DNA of 64,000 nt from CAYMMX01 sp964391675 (GCA_964391675.1 CAYMMX010000002.1:62001-126000), one strand, 5' to 3'. Shown: positions 1 to 8,681, counted from the stretch's first letter. A program made the numbers and translations. Notes: generated from the sequence alone by a model not told the origin.

Positions 1-670
1 CCCAGGGTAAAATTTTTTCTCTAAAGTTAGTATCAAGAAAAAAATCTTCGCCTATTGTTTCTTTTAAATATATCTCAAAAGCTTTTGGGGTAGGTACACC
101 ATGGCATATTAAATCAATCGTATATAAATTTTTATCTTTACCTATAAAATTATTTAAACCTGCAACTTGACAAGGAGTTCCACAAAATAAAACTTTTTTG
201 TTATCTTTTAATAAGATTTTAATTTGTCTGTGTATGGTATTCATGTCTGATTGAACATATTTAGATCCTCTTAATTTATCAAGGTCCTCGCTATTATTTA
301 TAATTATATGTTCGACCATTCCTTTTGAATCATACGCGGCAGCACATACATAACCGCCTTGTTCTAATATCCAATTTGCAAATAAAGAAAAAGCACCACC
401 CGAAGAGCTTTTTGATAATATTTCATCATTCGCTGTAAGGGCATAACAAGAAGGTTTATTAGTATTGTTAATAAATTTATCGGAGTTATTAACACAAGGA
501 CATGTTTTGTAGCACAAACCGCATTCATTACATTTTTCACTATTAATTTGCGGGTATAAAAAACCTTCTTCATCCGCAATCATTTTTATTGCTTCTGTTG
601 GGCAAATATTAGAACAAGCATTACAACCAAAACAATTTTCTTTATGTTCTAAGATTTTATTTATATTCAT
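1..670 (-). CDS. Coenzyme F420 hydrogenase/dehydrogenase beta-subunit family protein (3' end outside window)
   Basis: The N-terminal 223 codons are visible; the gene runs off the left edge. It opens with two ferredoxin-type clusters: CFGCNACSNICP (about residues 14-25) and CNECGLCYKTCPC (about 46-58). An SSGGAF motif and a GTPCQVAGL motif follow, typical of the FrhB/FdhB family, which moves electrons between flavin and iron-sulphur clusters. Members of this family without hydrogenase partners are common in polysaccharide loci, beside pyruvyl transferases and glycosyltransferases, where their reaction is poorly defined. The next gene on the same strand, a DegT aminotransferase, lies 17 bp upstream and fits such a locus. 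The ATG is at 668-670. Family assignment is secure; substrate is unknown. Confidence 0.85.
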   Translation of the reverse strand, partial: MNINKILEHKENCFGCNACSNICPTEAIKMIADEEGFLYPQINSEKCNECGLCYKTCPCVNNSDKFINNTNKPSCYALTANDEILSKSSSGGAFSLFANWILEQGGYVCAAAYDSKGMVEHIIINNSEDLDKLRGSKYVQSDMNTIHRQIKILLKDNKKVLFCGTPCQVAGLNNFIGKDKNLYTIDLICHGVPTPKAFEIYLKETIGEDFFLDTNFREKILPW

Positions 671-687
671 TTTTAATATTATCCTCT

Positions 688-1758
688 TTATATGTTTTTT
701 AATATTATTTTTGAAATCTTCTCAACATCTTTTACATTTAGCTCTTTGTATAAGGGAAGGCAAGCTATTCTAATAGAAATATCTTCTGATACCGGACAAC
801 TTTCACCTTTAACGTAAGGTAATTTATTTAAGCTTGGGTAAAAATATCTTCTCGGATAGATATTTTCTTTTTTTAATTCTTCGAACACTTTTAACATTTG
901 ACATTCATTTTGGAAGACAACCGGATAGTAAGAATAATTATAATCTAAAAATTCTTGCTTTTTAGGATGTATTAATTTTTTATCAATTAAATTATCATAA
1001 ATTTGAGAAATTTCTTTTCTTTTTTCAATAATATCTTTTATATAAGGTAAAATACAAAGCCCCATAGCCGCATGAAATTCTGATTGTTTTGCATTTATTC
1101 CTAATGATATATGATCGTCTCCGTAATGTCCAAAATGTTTTAATAAATCAAGTTTTTGGATTAATGATGGGTCTTTAAGTATACAGGCGCCGCCTTCAAC
1201 TGTATGAAATAATTTTGTAGCATGAAAAGAACATGTTGAAATATCACCATAAGATAACAATGATTTGCCTTTATATATTGACCCAAAAGCATGTGCGCCA
1301 TCGTATATTACTTTTAAATTATGTTTTTGGGCAATTTCTTCTATTTTTTCAATACCACAAGCATATCCAAAAACATGTACAGGCATTATGGCCTTTGTTT
1401 TTGGAGTAATTTTTTCTTCTATTTTTTGTGTGTCAATAGTAAAATTATCCGGCTCGATATCAACAAAAACGGGTGTACATCTCTCCCAAATTATAGAAGA
1501 AGTTGTTGCAACATAAGAAAAAGGAGTTGTAATAATTTCACCTTCTTCAATATCAAAAACTTTTAAAGCCAATTGTAGGGCAATAGTTCCGTTTGTAACA
1601 TATTGAAGGTTGCTTACATTGAGAAAGGACTTTAATTTTTGCTCTAATTCAGATAAAAAAGAACCTTGATTGGTTAACCATGCACTTTGCCAAATTTTTT
1701 CAATATATTTTTTATATTCTTCTATAGGAGGCAAGAAAGTTTTTGTTACATTAATCAA
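688..1758 (-). CDS. DegT/DnrJ/EryC1/StrS family aminotransferase
   Basis: PLP-dependent sugar aminotransferase that puts an amino group on a nucleotide-linked keto sugar for surface glycans. Visible marks are IYDGAHAFGS (about residue 151, with the PLP-contacting Asp) and SFHATKLFHTVEGG (about 177), whose Lys is the expected Schiff-base lysine. About 356 residues is near the usual 360-400. I prefer the TTG at 1758, which gives MINVTKTFLPP, a very typical N terminus, and is preceded by AAGGTGG at a 5-base spacing. The GTG at 1767 is also open but sits directly against its purine run. It lies upstream of the FrhB-type gene, likely in one transcript. The exact sugar (for example dTDP-4-amino or UDP-4-amino sugars) cannot be decided. 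Confidence 0.88.
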   Translation of the reverse strand: MINVTKTFLPPIEEYKKYIEKIWQSAWLTNQGSFLSELEQKLKSFLNVSNLQYVTNGTIALQLALKVFDIEEGEIITTPFSYVATTSSIIWERCTPVFVDIEPDNFTIDTQKIEEKITPKTKAIMPVHVFGYACGIEKIEEIAQKHNLKVIYDGAHAFGSIYKGKSLLSYGDISTCSFHATKLFHTVEGGACILKDPSLIQKLDLLKHFGHYGDDHISLGINAKQSEFHAAMGLCILPYIKDIIEKRKEISQIYDNLIDKKLIHPKKQEFLDYNYSYYPVVFQNECQMLKVFEELKKENIYPRRYFYPSLNKLPYVKGESCPVSEDISIRIACLPLYKELNVKDVEKISKIILKNI

Positions 1759-1898
1759 AGTGACCACCTTTCTTTATAATAATTATACATCAAACTTTTA
1801 AATATTCTTCTGCCTACTAATATATAACTGAATTATTAGTTAAAAAATAAGTTTTATGATAAAATTTAATTAACGTTAAATTATTAATTGGTTTATAA

Positions 1899-2798
1899 AT
1901 GTCTAAAATAAAAGTTTCTGTTTGTTGTCTAGCTTATAATCACGAGAAATTTATAAAACAAACTCTTGATGGTTTTGTTATGCAAAAAACCAATTTCCCA
2001 TTTGAAGTTTTAATACACGATGATGCATCGACAGATTCAACAGCCGATATAATAAGGGAATACGAAAATAAATATCCGGAGATAATAAAACCTATATATC
2101 AAGTCCAAAATCAATTTAAGCAAGGAAAAAGCGGAGATAAATATTTTAATTTTCCAAGAGTTCAGGGTGAATATGTTTCAATGTGCGAAGGAGATGACTA
2201 TTGGACTGATGAAAATAAATTGCAAAAGCAGGTTGATTTTTTAGACAAAAATCCTACTTATTCGATTCATTTTCACCCAGTAAAAGTTATTTATGAAGAT
2301 AATTCTAACCCTGATTGTATATTTCCCGATTTTAAAGATGAATTTAACCATGTAAAAAAGCTTGATTTGGTTTCATTACTGCAAAAAAACTTTATTCAGA
2401 CAAATTCGGTCATGTATAGATGGCGTCTTAATGCACCCGAAAAAATCGAGCTCTTCCCTGATTGCATAATGCCTGGTGATTGGTTTATACATTTACTTCA
2501 TGCACAAGTAGGTGAGATTGGATTTAGCGATGAAGTTATGGGTGTCTACAGAAGACATTCCGGTGGGCTATGGTATATTGAAAATGCAAGACGTTTTCAT
2601 CTAAGGCATGGGATTTCTGAATTAAGCTTTTATGTTGCACTTGAAAAACAATTTCCCGAATATAACCGGTTTAATGGTCATGAACATACTCGCAGATTTG
2701 CTTTTGAATTATTTCAAGCTTATACACAAATCAATCATATTAAAGGATTACAAAGAATTTTGGAATTGTGTCCGGACTGCTTAGCCGTTTGTTCTTAA
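1899..2798 (+). CDS. Glycosyltransferase family 2
   Basis: GT-A fold glycosyltransferase of 299 residues. The start VSVCCLAYNHEKFI, the HDDASTDST nucleotide-binding motif (about 40-48) and EGDDYWTDENKL (about 98-109), which carries the DxD-like acidic pair, are the GT2 signature. No membrane segment is visible, so it probably acts at the inner face of the cytoplasmic membrane. It is divergent from the DegT gene and its last 18 bases overlap the convergent MAF-like gene. Together they indicate a glycan or glycoprotein decoration locus. No strong Shine-Dalgarno precedes the ATG at 1899. Donor and acceptor are unknown. Confidence 0.88.
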   Translation: MSKIKVSVCCLAYNHEKFIKQTLDGFVMQKTNFPFEVLIHDDASTDSTADIIREYENKYPEIIKPIYQVQNQFKQGKSGDKYFNFPRVQGEYVSMCEGDDYWTDENKLQKQVDFLDKNPTYSIHFHPVKVIYEDNSNPDCIFPDFKDEFNHVKKLDLVSLLQKNFIQTNSVMYRWRLNAPEKIELFPDCIMPGDWFIHLLHAQVGEIGFSDEVMGVYRRHSGGLWYIENARRFHLRHGISELSFYVALEKQFPEYNRFNGHEHTRRFAFELFQAYTQINHIKGLQRILELCPDCLAVCS

Positions 2799-4715
2799 TT
2801 TATTTAAAGCGTTTTGTATTTTTTCTTTTATAACAGGAATTTTTTCCTGTGCATTATAAAAGTATTCTTTTAATGCAGAGTGCATTTTATTTATTTTTTC
2901 TTCTTTTGGAAAATTATTTATTTGTTTAAATAGATGTTGTATTTCAATATGTTCACCGAAAACAATTATATTGTAAATTTCAAAATTTTTATAATAGTCC
3001 ATAGACAACTTATCATATATCTGTGCGATATTTATATGAATTTTAATAGCTTCTTCTGTTATAATTTTTCTTAGTGTAATTTCTTTTTCATATTTTGATA
3101 GTAATAATACTGCTTTTTCAATATATTCATTTATTTCGTTTAATTTTACTAAATCAGCTTTCAGTTTTTCAATAATGTCAATTTCGTTAAAGTTAAATTC
3201 GGATATAAACTCTTTTTTTTCTAATGTTTCAGTATTTTCCAGAACTTTTTCTAAAGGAATATTTGAAAAACCGTCAATTTGGGCACCAATCATAGAAGTA
3301 TTTATCAGTTCCAAATTTTGATTTAAATCGGCAAATTCTTTAAAAAAGTCTATAAACATAGCATAACCGGCTTCTGTCGGAATCATATCTCCTTTAATTC
3401 CTTTAATATAAATCAGATTTTCATTAAAAGAATCTATTTTTTTCTGTGCCAACTCTTTACACCAAGATTCATTTATATCAACTCCATCAGGCACAAAAGA
3501 CTTAATATAGCTTTCATAATCATTAATTTTATATTCCGGCTTTCCGGTTTTAGGATTTAGCTCAAAAACAAGTTCAGAATATGATGCGCCCTTGCTGTAA
3601 CAAGCATTGTTAACAAACGCTAAATCCTGTCCGACAAGAACAAGTTTTTTACACCCTAACATCTTTGCACTTTCCAGAGCTTGAAAAGAAACAGTTCCCT
3701 TTGTAATATAAGGAGATATATTAGTATTAAAAAGCTTTCCCCAGTATTGACACCATGGACTTCCAATAGGCGGGAAGATAAATTTCTTTTTTGACTTTAC
3801 TTTGTAAAAAGAATTATTTGTTGATGGCTCTAAAACCATATCAATATTTGATAAATCAAGCCCTCTAAGTTGTCCTGAAAAATCCCCAACCTCAATAATA
3901 TTTAAAAAATCAGGTGTTATATTATTTTTTATTAAAGCTTTTATAGCTGTTCCTACACAAAAAATTATAACTTTATCCCTGTTTTTCTTTATTGTTTCTA
4001 TATTTAAATCCAAGGTTGGACCTGCTGAGATAATTAAAGCTGTTTTATCTTTATATATATCTTTAAAATTATATAATGGTTTGGTATCTATGATATATGG
4101 AATATTATTTATTAATGTTTCGAGGTGTTTAAATCCCTTTTCTTTTAAGCTCTTATAATCAACATAAGAAGTGCCGTTATATAACTCTATTTGAGTAAGA
4201 ATTTTTTGTGCTTCTTCTCCGTACAGAGTTCTATAAGAATTTAAAATGGAAAAACCAATGTTAGTTTTATATTCGTATAAAGAAGTAAAAGCTTCTTTAA
4301 GTTCTTTGTAATCAGATACAACTTTAACATTTGGTTTAGATAATTCTTTTGATAAGTCAACAAGTTCTAAAGTTACTCTTAAAATTTCAAGGTTAGATTC
4401 ATATAAAATGATTTTTCCTTTGGAGTAATCGCAAAATTCTTTAAACAAGTGTCCAAGACCGATTCCAAGGATAAAGTGAGTAGAAATATTACTATCATTA
4501 GATTTTGCAAATAAATCTTTTGCTTCTTTTTCTGCACCTTCTTGTGAATGCAGGAACAAATCGTTATATTTAAGATTAGGTTCTTTTAAATGTGTTTCTA
4601 CAAGCTGAATATCATTTGTTAAATAAGGCAGATCCAGTAATTTTTGTTTTAACCTTGGATTATATCTTGATATCGGGTCAAGATTTTTGTCTAATGTTGG
4701 ATTTTTACTTGTCAT
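2781..4715 (-). CDS. MAF / DUF115 (MptE-like) glycosyltransferase
   Basis: 644-residue protein of the motility-accessory-factor family. The GIGLGHL motif (84-90) and the central DUF115 domain beginning near residue 215 with ALIISAGPTLD (226-236) followed by EVGDFSGQ and GQDLAF are typical. Known MAF proteins transfer nonulosonic acids (pseudaminic, legionaminic) to flagellin serines and threonines in the cytoplasm. No flagellin or nonulosonate synthesis gene is in this window, so the acceptor is not shown. Other DUF115 proteins lack proven motility roles. It converges on the GT2 gene with an 18-base overlap. Family confident, role inferred. Confidence 0.82.
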   Translation of the reverse strand: MTSKNPTLDKNLDPISRYNPRLKQKLLDLPYLTNDIQLVETHLKEPNLKYNDLFLHSQEGAEKEAKDLFAKSNDSNISTHFILGIGLGHLFKEFCDYSKGKIILYESNLEILRVTLELVDLSKELSKPNVKVVSDYKELKEAFTSLYEYKTNIGFSILNSYRTLYGEEAQKILTQIELYNGTSYVDYKSLKEKGFKHLETLINNIPYIIDTKPLYNFKDIYKDKTALIISAGPTLDLNIETIKKNRDKVIIFCVGTAIKALIKNNITPDFLNIIEVGDFSGQLRGLDLSNIDMVLEPSTNNSFYKVKSKKKFIFPPIGSPWCQYWGKLFNTNISPYITKGTVSFQALESAKMLGCKKLVLVGQDLAFVNNACYSKGASYSELVFELNPKTGKPEYKINDYESYIKSFVPDGVDINESWCKELAQKKIDSFNENLIYIKGIKGDMIPTEAGYAMFIDFFKEFADLNQNLELINTSMIGAQIDGFSNIPLEKVLENTETLEKKEFISEFNFNEIDIIEKLKADLVKLNEINEYIEKAVLLLSKYEKEITLRKIITEEAIKIHINIAQIYDKLSMDYYKNFEIYNIIVFGEHIEIQHLFKQINNFPKEEKINKMHSALKEYFYNAQEKIPVIKEKIQNALNKLRTNG

Positions 4716-4784
4716 ATTATTGCCTTTGAACGTTCTGCCAATATTAATTGTAGCTTTTCTTTAAAAAATATGCAAATTCTTTAC

Positions 4785-4790
4785 TATAAT
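4785..4790 (+). promoter_or_regulatory. Possible -10 box for the PocR-LuxR gene
   Basis: A perfect TATAAT lies in the divergent gap. The best -35 is a weak TTAAAA at 4761-4766 with 18-base spacing. It would give a leader of about 130 bases. In so AT-rich a gap this is only suggestive. Confidence 0.25.
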
Positions 4791-4928
4791 ATTAACTAGC
4801 CAGTTGGGGAATATTATTTTAAAGGTTTTTAGCCTATATTAATAACTTAGTTTGGAAGGTACTAAATAATATATTATTAATTAACTAAATGTGCTGGTTT
4901 AAATGTTGGGTATGACAAAATCAACAAA

Positions 4929-5747
4929 TTGAGAGAACTACATGAGATAATTGATTTGAATTTCCTGCAAAATATACAGGATTGTTTCGCATTATCTTTA
5001 AATATGACGCTTATAAGTATAAGAAATGGTGAATACCTAACCAAGCCTAGTAATGCTACTGATTTTTGTGATAAATATATTAGAAAAGATAAATCATGTA
5101 TAAAACTGTGCTATGAATGCCATAACTATTGGGAAAAAGAAGCAATAAAAATTGGCAGTGTTTTAAATTATGAATGTCATGCAGGATTAACAAATTTTAT
5201 TGTACCTGTTATTTTAGACGGTAAATATTTTGCAAGTGTTTTATGTGGTCAGTTTCTAACAGAAAAATTAAGTAAAAATAATGTTAAAAATATTTCAAAA
5301 AAATTAAAATTAGAAGAAGGAGAATTTTTCAAAAAAATTAGTAGTGTTAGAATTATTTCTGATAAAAGCAGTAATTCAGCAAAATATTTATTATATATTA
5401 TGCTTAATTCTATTGTAGCAAATATTTATGCAGATTTTCAATTATCAAAATCCGAATTAAATTATAGAATACCTAAAAATCCTATATTAGATGAGCTATT
5501 TTTTAAGAATTATGCTTTTCAAGAACTTATTTTAAAGAAATATAACAAAGTTCAAAGGACGCTTACAAGTAGAGAATACGAAATATTAAAACTCGTGGCA
5601 TTAGGTAAAAGTAATAATGAAATAGCAAAAGAGCTTTTTATAAGTATGCATACTGTAAAAGCTCATGTTTCATCAATTCTGGAAAAATTTGAAGTAAAAG
5701 ACAGAGTGCAACTTTCAGTTAAAGCAGCAAGAGAAAATTTAATTTAA
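4929..5747 (+). CDS. PocR sensory domain - LuxR-type HTH transcription regulator
   Basis: 272 residues. Residues about 3-165 match the PocR ligand-binding domain: LxELIDLxxLQxIQD start, then cysteines at 47, 57, 61, 64 and a YECHAGL motif (81-87). The C terminus (about 205-270) is a GerE/LuxR helix-turn-helix: LTSREYEILKLVALGKSN, then EIAKELF and TVKAHVSSILEKF. PocR is known from control of propanediol use; the domain is thought to bind small ligands. A PocR-HTH_LuxR pairing is less common than PocR-AraC. The start is TTG at 4929, no ATG being in frame downstream of the stop at 4878. A 9-codon ORF (4903-4932) ends across this TTG. No target gene is evident nearby. Confidence 0.82.
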   Translation: MRELHEIIDLNFLQNIQDCFALSLNMTLISIRNGEYLTKPSNATDFCDKYIRKDKSCIKLCYECHNYWEKEAIKIGSVLNYECHAGLTNFIVPVILDGKYFASVLCGQFLTEKLSKNNVKNISKKLKLEEGEFFKKISSVRIISDKSSNSAKYLLYIMLNSIVANIYADFQLSKSELNYRIPKNPILDELFFKNYAFQELILKKYNKVQRTLTSREYEILKLVALGKSNNEIAKELFISMHTVKAHVSSILEKFEVKDRVQLSVKAARENLI

Positions 5748-5751
5748 TAAA

Positions 5752-5952
5752 CTAATTTTCTTCGATTACTGTAGATATCAGCTCACCATAATTATCCACA
5801 TGTCCTGTAGTTTCTTCTATTATATATTTAGTTTCACTATTTCTTGAAAGTTCTTTTTGCAATCTTATACGTGCATTATCTATATCGCTAAATTCGCCTA
5901 TTAATTTTTTAGGATCGAAAGCTGTTTCGTCTATAATATAAACTTGATACAT
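5752..5952 (-). CDS. Hypothetical protein, 66 residues
   Basis: A small protein with no recognised domain and no signal peptide or membrane segment. It has a good Shine-Dalgarno (AAAAGGAGGG 5 bases before the ATG at 5950-5952), which supports it being a real gene. The sequence starts MYQVYIIDETAFDPKKLIG and is mildly acidic with charged helices. It is convergent with the PocR regulator, 4 bases from its stop. It could be a small regulatory partner, but nothing shows this. Confidence 0.6.
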   Translation of the reverse strand: MYQVYIIDETAFDPKKLIGEFSDIDNARIRLQKELSRNSETKYIIEETTGHVDNYGELISTVIEEN

Positions 5953-6050
5953 TATACCCTCCTTTTAGTTATATAGATATTATTTTATTATAAAATTAAA
6001 ATAAAAGGTATTTATTATAGTAATTGTATAATTTCAGAACATAATAATAA

Positions 6051-6079
6051 TTGGAATAGTTTCTTAGACTTATTATTAA
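6051..6079 (+). promoter_or_regulatory. Predicted sigma-70 type promoter for the solute-binding lipoprotein
   Basis: TTGGAA (6051-6056), 17 bases, TATTAA (6074-6079). Transcription would begin near 6086, leaving a leader of about 40 bases with AGGAG before the ATG at 6124. Both boxes are one to two mismatches from consensus. Confidence 0.4.
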
Positions 6080-6123
6080 TGTAATTTTTTTGTTTTCTTG
6101 TATTCTAAAAATACAGGAGTTTT

Positions 6124-6909
6124 ATGATAAAAAATTTTTTATTACCTTTAATTCTTATAACTTTAATTTTTGCTTTAAGCGGTTGTTCAAATATAAAAAG
6201 CAAATCGGATTTATATCAAGATATTATTCAAAAGGATAAAATGATTGTAGGTATATCTTTTGATTCAAAACCATTCGGATTCAAAGATTCAGATGGTCAA
6301 ATTAAAGGTATGGAAGTTGATTTGGCAAAGGAAATCGCAAATAGAATATTAGGTAGCAGTAACAAAATTATATTCAAAGATATAACTCCGCAAGACAGAA
6401 TAAAAGCGGCAATAACAGAAGATGTAGATATGGTTATCTCTACTATGACTATAACTTCCGAAAGAAAAAGATTTGTTAATTTTTCTAAGCCTTATTTTGT
6501 TGCAGGACAGGTGATATGTGTAAAGAAAGACAGTAAAATAGAATCTATATATGATTTGATTAATAAAAAAGTAATAGTAATACTTGGGACAACCGGAGAA
6601 AAAAATATACGACGTTTTGTTCCAAATGCTCTTATTCAGGGATATATTAATAATTCGGACGCAATAAACGCTTTTAAGGAAAATTATGCAGATGCAATAA
6701 CCACAGATGATTCTCTTTTGCAAGGGCTTGTTATGGATAATAATAATTATAAAATGCTTCCTGAAAGATTAACTAAAGAACCTTATGGAATTGCCTTTAA
6801 GAAGTCAATGAAAACAAATTCTTTAAAGAACAATGTCAATAGAATAATAAGTGAAATACAATATGATGGTACGCTTAGGAATATAAAAAATAAATGGAAA
6901 ATAAATTAA
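6124..6909 (+). CDS. Extracellular solute-binding lipoprotein, family 3 (amino-acid type)
   Basis: 261 residues. A lipoprotein signal peptide ends in LSGC, with Cys21 as the lipidation site, so it is membrane-anchored outside the cytoplasmic membrane. The mature part is a type-II periplasmic binding fold: MIVGISFDSKPFGFKD, GMEVDLAKEIANRI, then DMVISTMTITSERKRFVNFS, which is the classic SBP family 3 pattern for polar amino acids. It has AGGAG upstream. No ABC permease or ATPase gene flanks it, so it is an orphan that must share a transporter encoded elsewhere or act as a sensor. Its stop overlaps the convergent MCE gene by 4 bases. Confidence 0.87.
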   Translation: MIKNFLLPLILITLIFALSGCSNIKSKSDLYQDIIQKDKMIVGISFDSKPFGFKDSDGQIKGMEVDLAKEIANRILGSSNKIIFKDITPQDRIKAAITEDVDMVISTMTITSERKRFVNFSKPYFVAGQVICVKKDSKIESIYDLINKKVIVILGTTGEKNIRRFVPNALIQGYINNSDAINAFKENYADAITTDDSLLQGLVMDNNNYKMLPERLTKEPYGIAFKKSMKTNSLKNNVNRIISEIQYDGTLRNIKNKWKIN

Positions 6910-7829
6910 TTACATGCATTTTTATAATTATTTTTTTGTTTAATCGGGGTTCCAAACATTATCCTCATTCCTGCAAATCTTTGACTAAGAGATATTTTTA
7001 AACCGCTTGAAATAGAATTTAAATTTTGCGCAGTTTCACTTGCTTGAAATATAGTATCATCAAGTTTTTTCATTGTTTTATCAATATCTTCTGTAGCTTT
7101 GGATATAAATTCAGTTGTATTTTTTAAATTTTCTGTTGAATCCTTTATATTCAAAGTAGTGCTTTTAAGTGTTGTTTCGTCCAGAGCATTATTTATTTTC
7201 TTAGATGTTTTATTAAGGTTTTCTGCCATTTGTGCAAGATTTTTGGTCATTGTCGCAATATTATTTGTTGATGTGCTTATTGCTTTACTGTTTTCTTCTA
7301 TAAGTTTTGAAGTATGTTTAAAAAATGCTTGCATTTCCTGATTCGCAACTTCAGTAGCTTTTAATGCATTTATAACATGAAGAGAAACTATATCACTTAC
7401 ACCGGAAATATTTTGTCCTAACATAAATTGTTCCATACTATAAGGGGCAATTCCCTCAAGAATGTCTCCACTTTTAATTATTTTTAATGAAGGACTTTCC
7501 GGATATACAAATTGCAAATATAATTCGCCGTTAGGAAAATTTTCTACTTTTGCTATAGTATTTTGCGGTAAATCTATTTTTTTATGAATTAAGTTAACTC
7601 TTACGAGTATATTTTTAAAAGTTTTATCCGGAGATATTTTGACAATTTTTCCAATTTTAAAACCGTTATAGTATACACTCATATTTTTAGTAAGTGCACC
7701 GATTTCGTTAAATCGTATAATTACATAAAATATATTACCGTATATATATAACCCGATAAATATAAATAAAATTATTAGAATTATTATTATTTTCTTTATT
7801 TTTGAATTATTGTCAAAAAATATTTTCAT
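6906..7829 (-). CDS. MlaD/MCE-domain lipid-transport protein
   Basis: 307 residues. One N-terminal membrane helix (about 13-36) anchors the protein. An MCE domain follows (about 40-125; GALTKNMSVYYNGFKIGKI, then NGELYLQFVYPES). The C-terminal 170 residues are a Ser/Thr/Asn-rich coiled coil. This is the layout of MlaD and of the cyanobacterial/chloroplast TGD2 type, which form hexameric substrate-binding rings of a phospholipid ABC importer between the two membranes. The permease (MlaE) and ATPase (MlaF) are not adjacent. No Shine-Dalgarno is obvious before the ATG at 7827-7829. Confidence 0.83.
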   Translation of the reverse strand: MKIFFDNNSKIKKIIIILIILFIFIGLYIYGNIFYVIIRFNEIGALTKNMSVYYNGFKIGKIVKISPDKTFKNILVRVNLIHKKIDLPQNTIAKVENFPNGELYLQFVYPESPSLKIIKSGDILEGIAPYSMEQFMLGQNISGVSDIVSLHVINALKATEVANQEMQAFFKHTSKLIEENSKAISTSTNNIATMTKNLAQMAENLNKTSKKINNALDETTLKSTTLNIKDSTENLKNTTEFISKATEDIDKTMKKLDDTIFQASETAQNLNSISSGLKISLSQRFAGMRIMFGTPIKQKNNYKNACN

Positions 7830-7898
7830 AAAGTTGTTATGAATTAAACAATTGTTAATTTCTATTGTCTTTATGGATAAAAATTAATGTTGCAATGC

Positions 7899-7961
7899 AA
7901 ACAACGCAAACTCAGAATAGCATAAAACAATAAGTTTAACTATTCCAGATTTGCGTTGTTT
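7899..7961. repeat. 22-base imperfect inverted repeat (large hairpin)
   Basis: Arms at 7899-7920 and 7940-7961 share AAACAACGCAAA at the base and AATAG at the tip with a 5-base mismatched bulge between, and a 19-base loop. It lies downstream of the zinc-ribbon gene and upstream of the MCE gene on the minus strand. It lacks a clear U tract, so it may be a terminator of weak type, an RNA-stability stem, or a small RNA element. Confidence 0.5.
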
Positions 7962-7983
7962 AGAATTAATTAGTTAAAATTAA

Positions 7984-8172
7984 TTAATATCTTCTTTCTC
8001 TGTATCCGCCACGGTTGTTATTCTGTGCCTTACGTTTTGCACGACAGTCCGGGCATCTTTTTGGGGAAGAGTAACCTTTTTTTGCGTAAAATTCTTGATC
8101 TTCTGTAGAGAATACAAACGATTTTCCACACTCAACACATTCTAATTGTTGAATTTCATAGTTGTTGTTCAT
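7984..8172 (-). CDS. Zinc-ribbon protein (PF13451-like), 62 residues
   Basis: The core ECVECGKSFVFSTEDQEFYA and RCPDCRAKRK gives a CxxC-24-CxxC zinc ribbon (Cys 12, 15, 40, 43 from the start used here). It ends in a basic Asn/Gly/Arg-rich tail (NNRGGYRERRY) that suggests RNA or DNA binding. Such proteins are widespread and uncharacterised. I use the ATG at 8170-8172, since the domain normally starts a few residues before the first CxxC. An upstream in-frame ATG at 8212-8214 would add 14 residues. Function inferred as nucleic-acid binding only. Confidence 0.75.
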   Translation of the reverse strand: MNNNYEIQQLECVECGKSFVFSTEDQEFYAKKGYSSPKRCPDCRAKRKAQNNNRGGYRERRY

Positions 8173-8288
8173 TTTTTTCTTTCTTATTTGTGTAACTTTA
8201 CCATTGTAATACAAGTAAAATATAAAAGCTACTAAATATATTTAATTATTAAATTTTTATTAAAGAATGTCTCATAAATTGAATGTTT

Positions 8289-8681
8289 TTATTGTTTTAG
8301 GTAGTCTTTAAAATCTTTTTTAATAACCTTATATCCACAACCTTCATGTAATTTTGCAGGGTATAATAATCTTTTGCGAGGATAAACTTTACACATTTTT
8401 AGTCTTTTATTATAAACACTGCATAAACCTTCTTTTGTAACGTATTTACAGGCAAAAATAAAGTTTCCTTCTTCATCTTTTCCTTTTATATAAAATCTTT
8501 TATAGGGTGGAAAAAGTATTTGCATAAATTTAAATTCTTTTTCGGTATAGGTATCAAAGCTATACATATAATTGCAACATTTTCCGCATTTTCTGCATTC
8601 GCCTGTTACTTCATAAACTGTTTTTTCAGTAACAAAGTAGGATTTAAGTTCATTAAAGGCATTAATTAGGATATTAATCAT
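8289..8681 (-). CDS. YkgJ-type cysteine-cluster protein
   Basis: 130 residues with CRKCGKCCNY (Cys 29, 32, 35, 36) and later CKY, GLCSVY and KMCKVYPR segments. This is the UPF0153/YkgJ cysteine-cluster pattern, thought to bind zinc or an iron-sulphur cluster. No catalytic function is established for the family. It is divergent from the PBP1A gene and shares a 68-base gap with it. Confidence 0.8.
   Translation of the reverse strand: MINILINAFNELKSYFVTEKTVYEVTGECRKCGKCCNYMYSFDTYTEKEFKFMQILFPPYKRFYIKGKDEEGNFIFACKYVTKEGLCSVYNKRLKMCKVYPRKRLLYPAKLHEGCGYKVIKKDFKDYLKQ

Noticed and set aside
364..579. Minus-strand frame within the FrhB-type gene
   Set aside because: Alternate frame of a gene with clear ferredoxin motifs; no ribosome site.
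6349..6723. 124-codon minus-strand frame opposite the solute-binding lipoprotein
   Set aside because: The plus-strand gene has a signal peptide and family motifs; the antisense has none.
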